In this document: one piece after another, positions 12,736 through 13,053 of the stretch | Layout of the letters: each line of letters opens with the position of its first letter | Numbering within the stretch: position 1 is the stretch's first letter | NCBI GenBank assembly: GCA_934754655.1 | Contig: CAKVIC010000020.1 | Span: 1 to 13,053, forward strand | DNA from: an uncultured Candidatus Melainabacteria bacterium | Lineage (GTDB): Bacteria > Cyanobacteriota > Vampirovibrionia > Gastranaerophilales > Gastranaerophilaceae | DNA: 13,053 nucleotides | Direction of reading: 5' to 3' | Notes under the pieces: model-generated | The model's input: the letters and a program-made list of their open reading frames with translations, nothing else | Told to the model about the DNA's origin: nothing | Database searches by the model: none | Made by a program: the position numbers and the translations under genes

Positions 12736-13053
12736 CCGCCCCCCACGGCTCCGCCCCCCACGGCTCCACCCTCACGGCTCCGCCCCCCACGGCTCCACCC
12801 TCACGGCTCCGCCCCCTCGGCTCCGCTCCACGGCTCCGCCCCACGGCTCCACCCTCACGGCTCCGCCCCTCGGCTCCGCCCCTCGGCTCCGCTCCACGGC
12901 TCCGCCCCACGGCTCCACCCTCACGGCTCCGCCCCACGGCTCCGCCCCCTCGGCTCCGCCCCTCGGCTCCGCCCCTCGGCTCCACCCTCACGGCTCCGCC
13001 CCTCGGCTCCGCCCCTCGGCTCCGCTCCACGGCTCCGCCCCACGGCTCCACCC
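12736..13053. repeat. GC-rich tandem array, 13-15 bp units
   Basis: After a partial unit at 12736-12745 there are 22 full units and one truncated one, each beginning CGGCTCC, with lengths of 13, 14 or 15 bp. Tail types are GCCCCCCA, ACCCTCA, GCCCCCT, GCTCCA, GCCCCA and GCCCCT. Type order is not random: the six-unit block ACCCTCA, GCCCCT, GCCCCT, GCTCCA, GCCCCA, ACCCTCA occurs at 12844-12923 and again from 12977 to the window end. The second copy is identical over at least 77 bp at an offset of 133 bp. The array reaches the window edge, so its full length is unknown. Unit lengths are not multiples of three, so it is not a coding repeat. The G-rich strand is the minus strand. Confidence 0.9.

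Noticed and set aside
12707..13051. Long minus-strand open frame rich in Gly, Arg, Glu and Pro
   Set aside because: It is open only because the GC-rich array contains no stops. Units of 13-15 bp shift frame constantly, and there is no start signal or stable protein pattern.
12736..13053. CRISPR array
   Set aside because: Units are 13-15 bp and contiguous, with no unique spacers and no cas genes.

Overview
The window is AT-rich bacterial DNA with compact, mostly operonic genes. The two ends are different: both are GC-rich repeat tracts that contrast sharply with the interior. The housekeeping genes (metG, mraY, accA, accD, glyA, a wecA/tagO-type transferase) are ordinary bacterial versions. 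The low GC, a short protein starting MKIGFNP, a Gln/Asn-rich TPR protein and a free EF-hand protein together remind me of the non-photosynthetic cyanobacterial relatives (Vampirovibrionia/Melainabacteria, for example Gastranaerophilales). This placement is inference from style; no marker gene here proves it. Because both ends lie in repeats, the window may be a whole assembly contig broken at repeats.

Layout, left to right. Positions 1-355 are a palindrome-rich repeat mosaic with a 77-bp perfect direct repeat, running into the C-terminal remnant of a glycine-zipper-like protein (to 480). A tail-to-tail orphan gene for a 107-residue protein follows (minus strand, 477-800); a short dispersed element is embedded in its coding sequence. 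Next is a long minus-strand gene run, in transcription order: a TPR protein (7793-6060), accD, accA, mraY, metG and a small HTH/zinc-ribbon regulator (ending at 1021). The accD-accA-mraY spacings and the metG-regulator spacing are 16-27 bp, as in an operon. The wider gaps before accD and metG carry candidate internal promoters.

Divergent from the TPR gene is a plus-strand sugar-type solute-binding lipoprotein (7947-9158). Its promoter lies so close to the start codon that the mRNA is probably leaderless. The gap after it (9159-9508) holds a compact minus-strand unit, promoter plus about 50 nt plus intrinsic terminator, that looks like a small RNA gene. A plus-strand two-EF-hand protein follows (9509-10060) and ends at a strong bidirectional terminator, which also closes the converging glyA-wecA operon (minus strand, 12510-10174). 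From 12736 to the end is a GC-rich tandem array of 13-15 bp units with a higher-order 133-bp period.

Functionally, the interior is about envelope and growth: malonyl-CoA for fatty acids (AccD/AccA), lipid I of peptidoglycan (MraY), a second undecaprenyl-phosphate sugar transferase (WecA/TagO family), one-carbon units (GlyA) and Met-tRNA (MetG). I see no defence system, CRISPR array, transposase, tRNA or rRNA. The least-explained items are the minus-strand small RNA candidate, the element inside the orphan gene, the leaderless lipoprotein and the two repeat ends.
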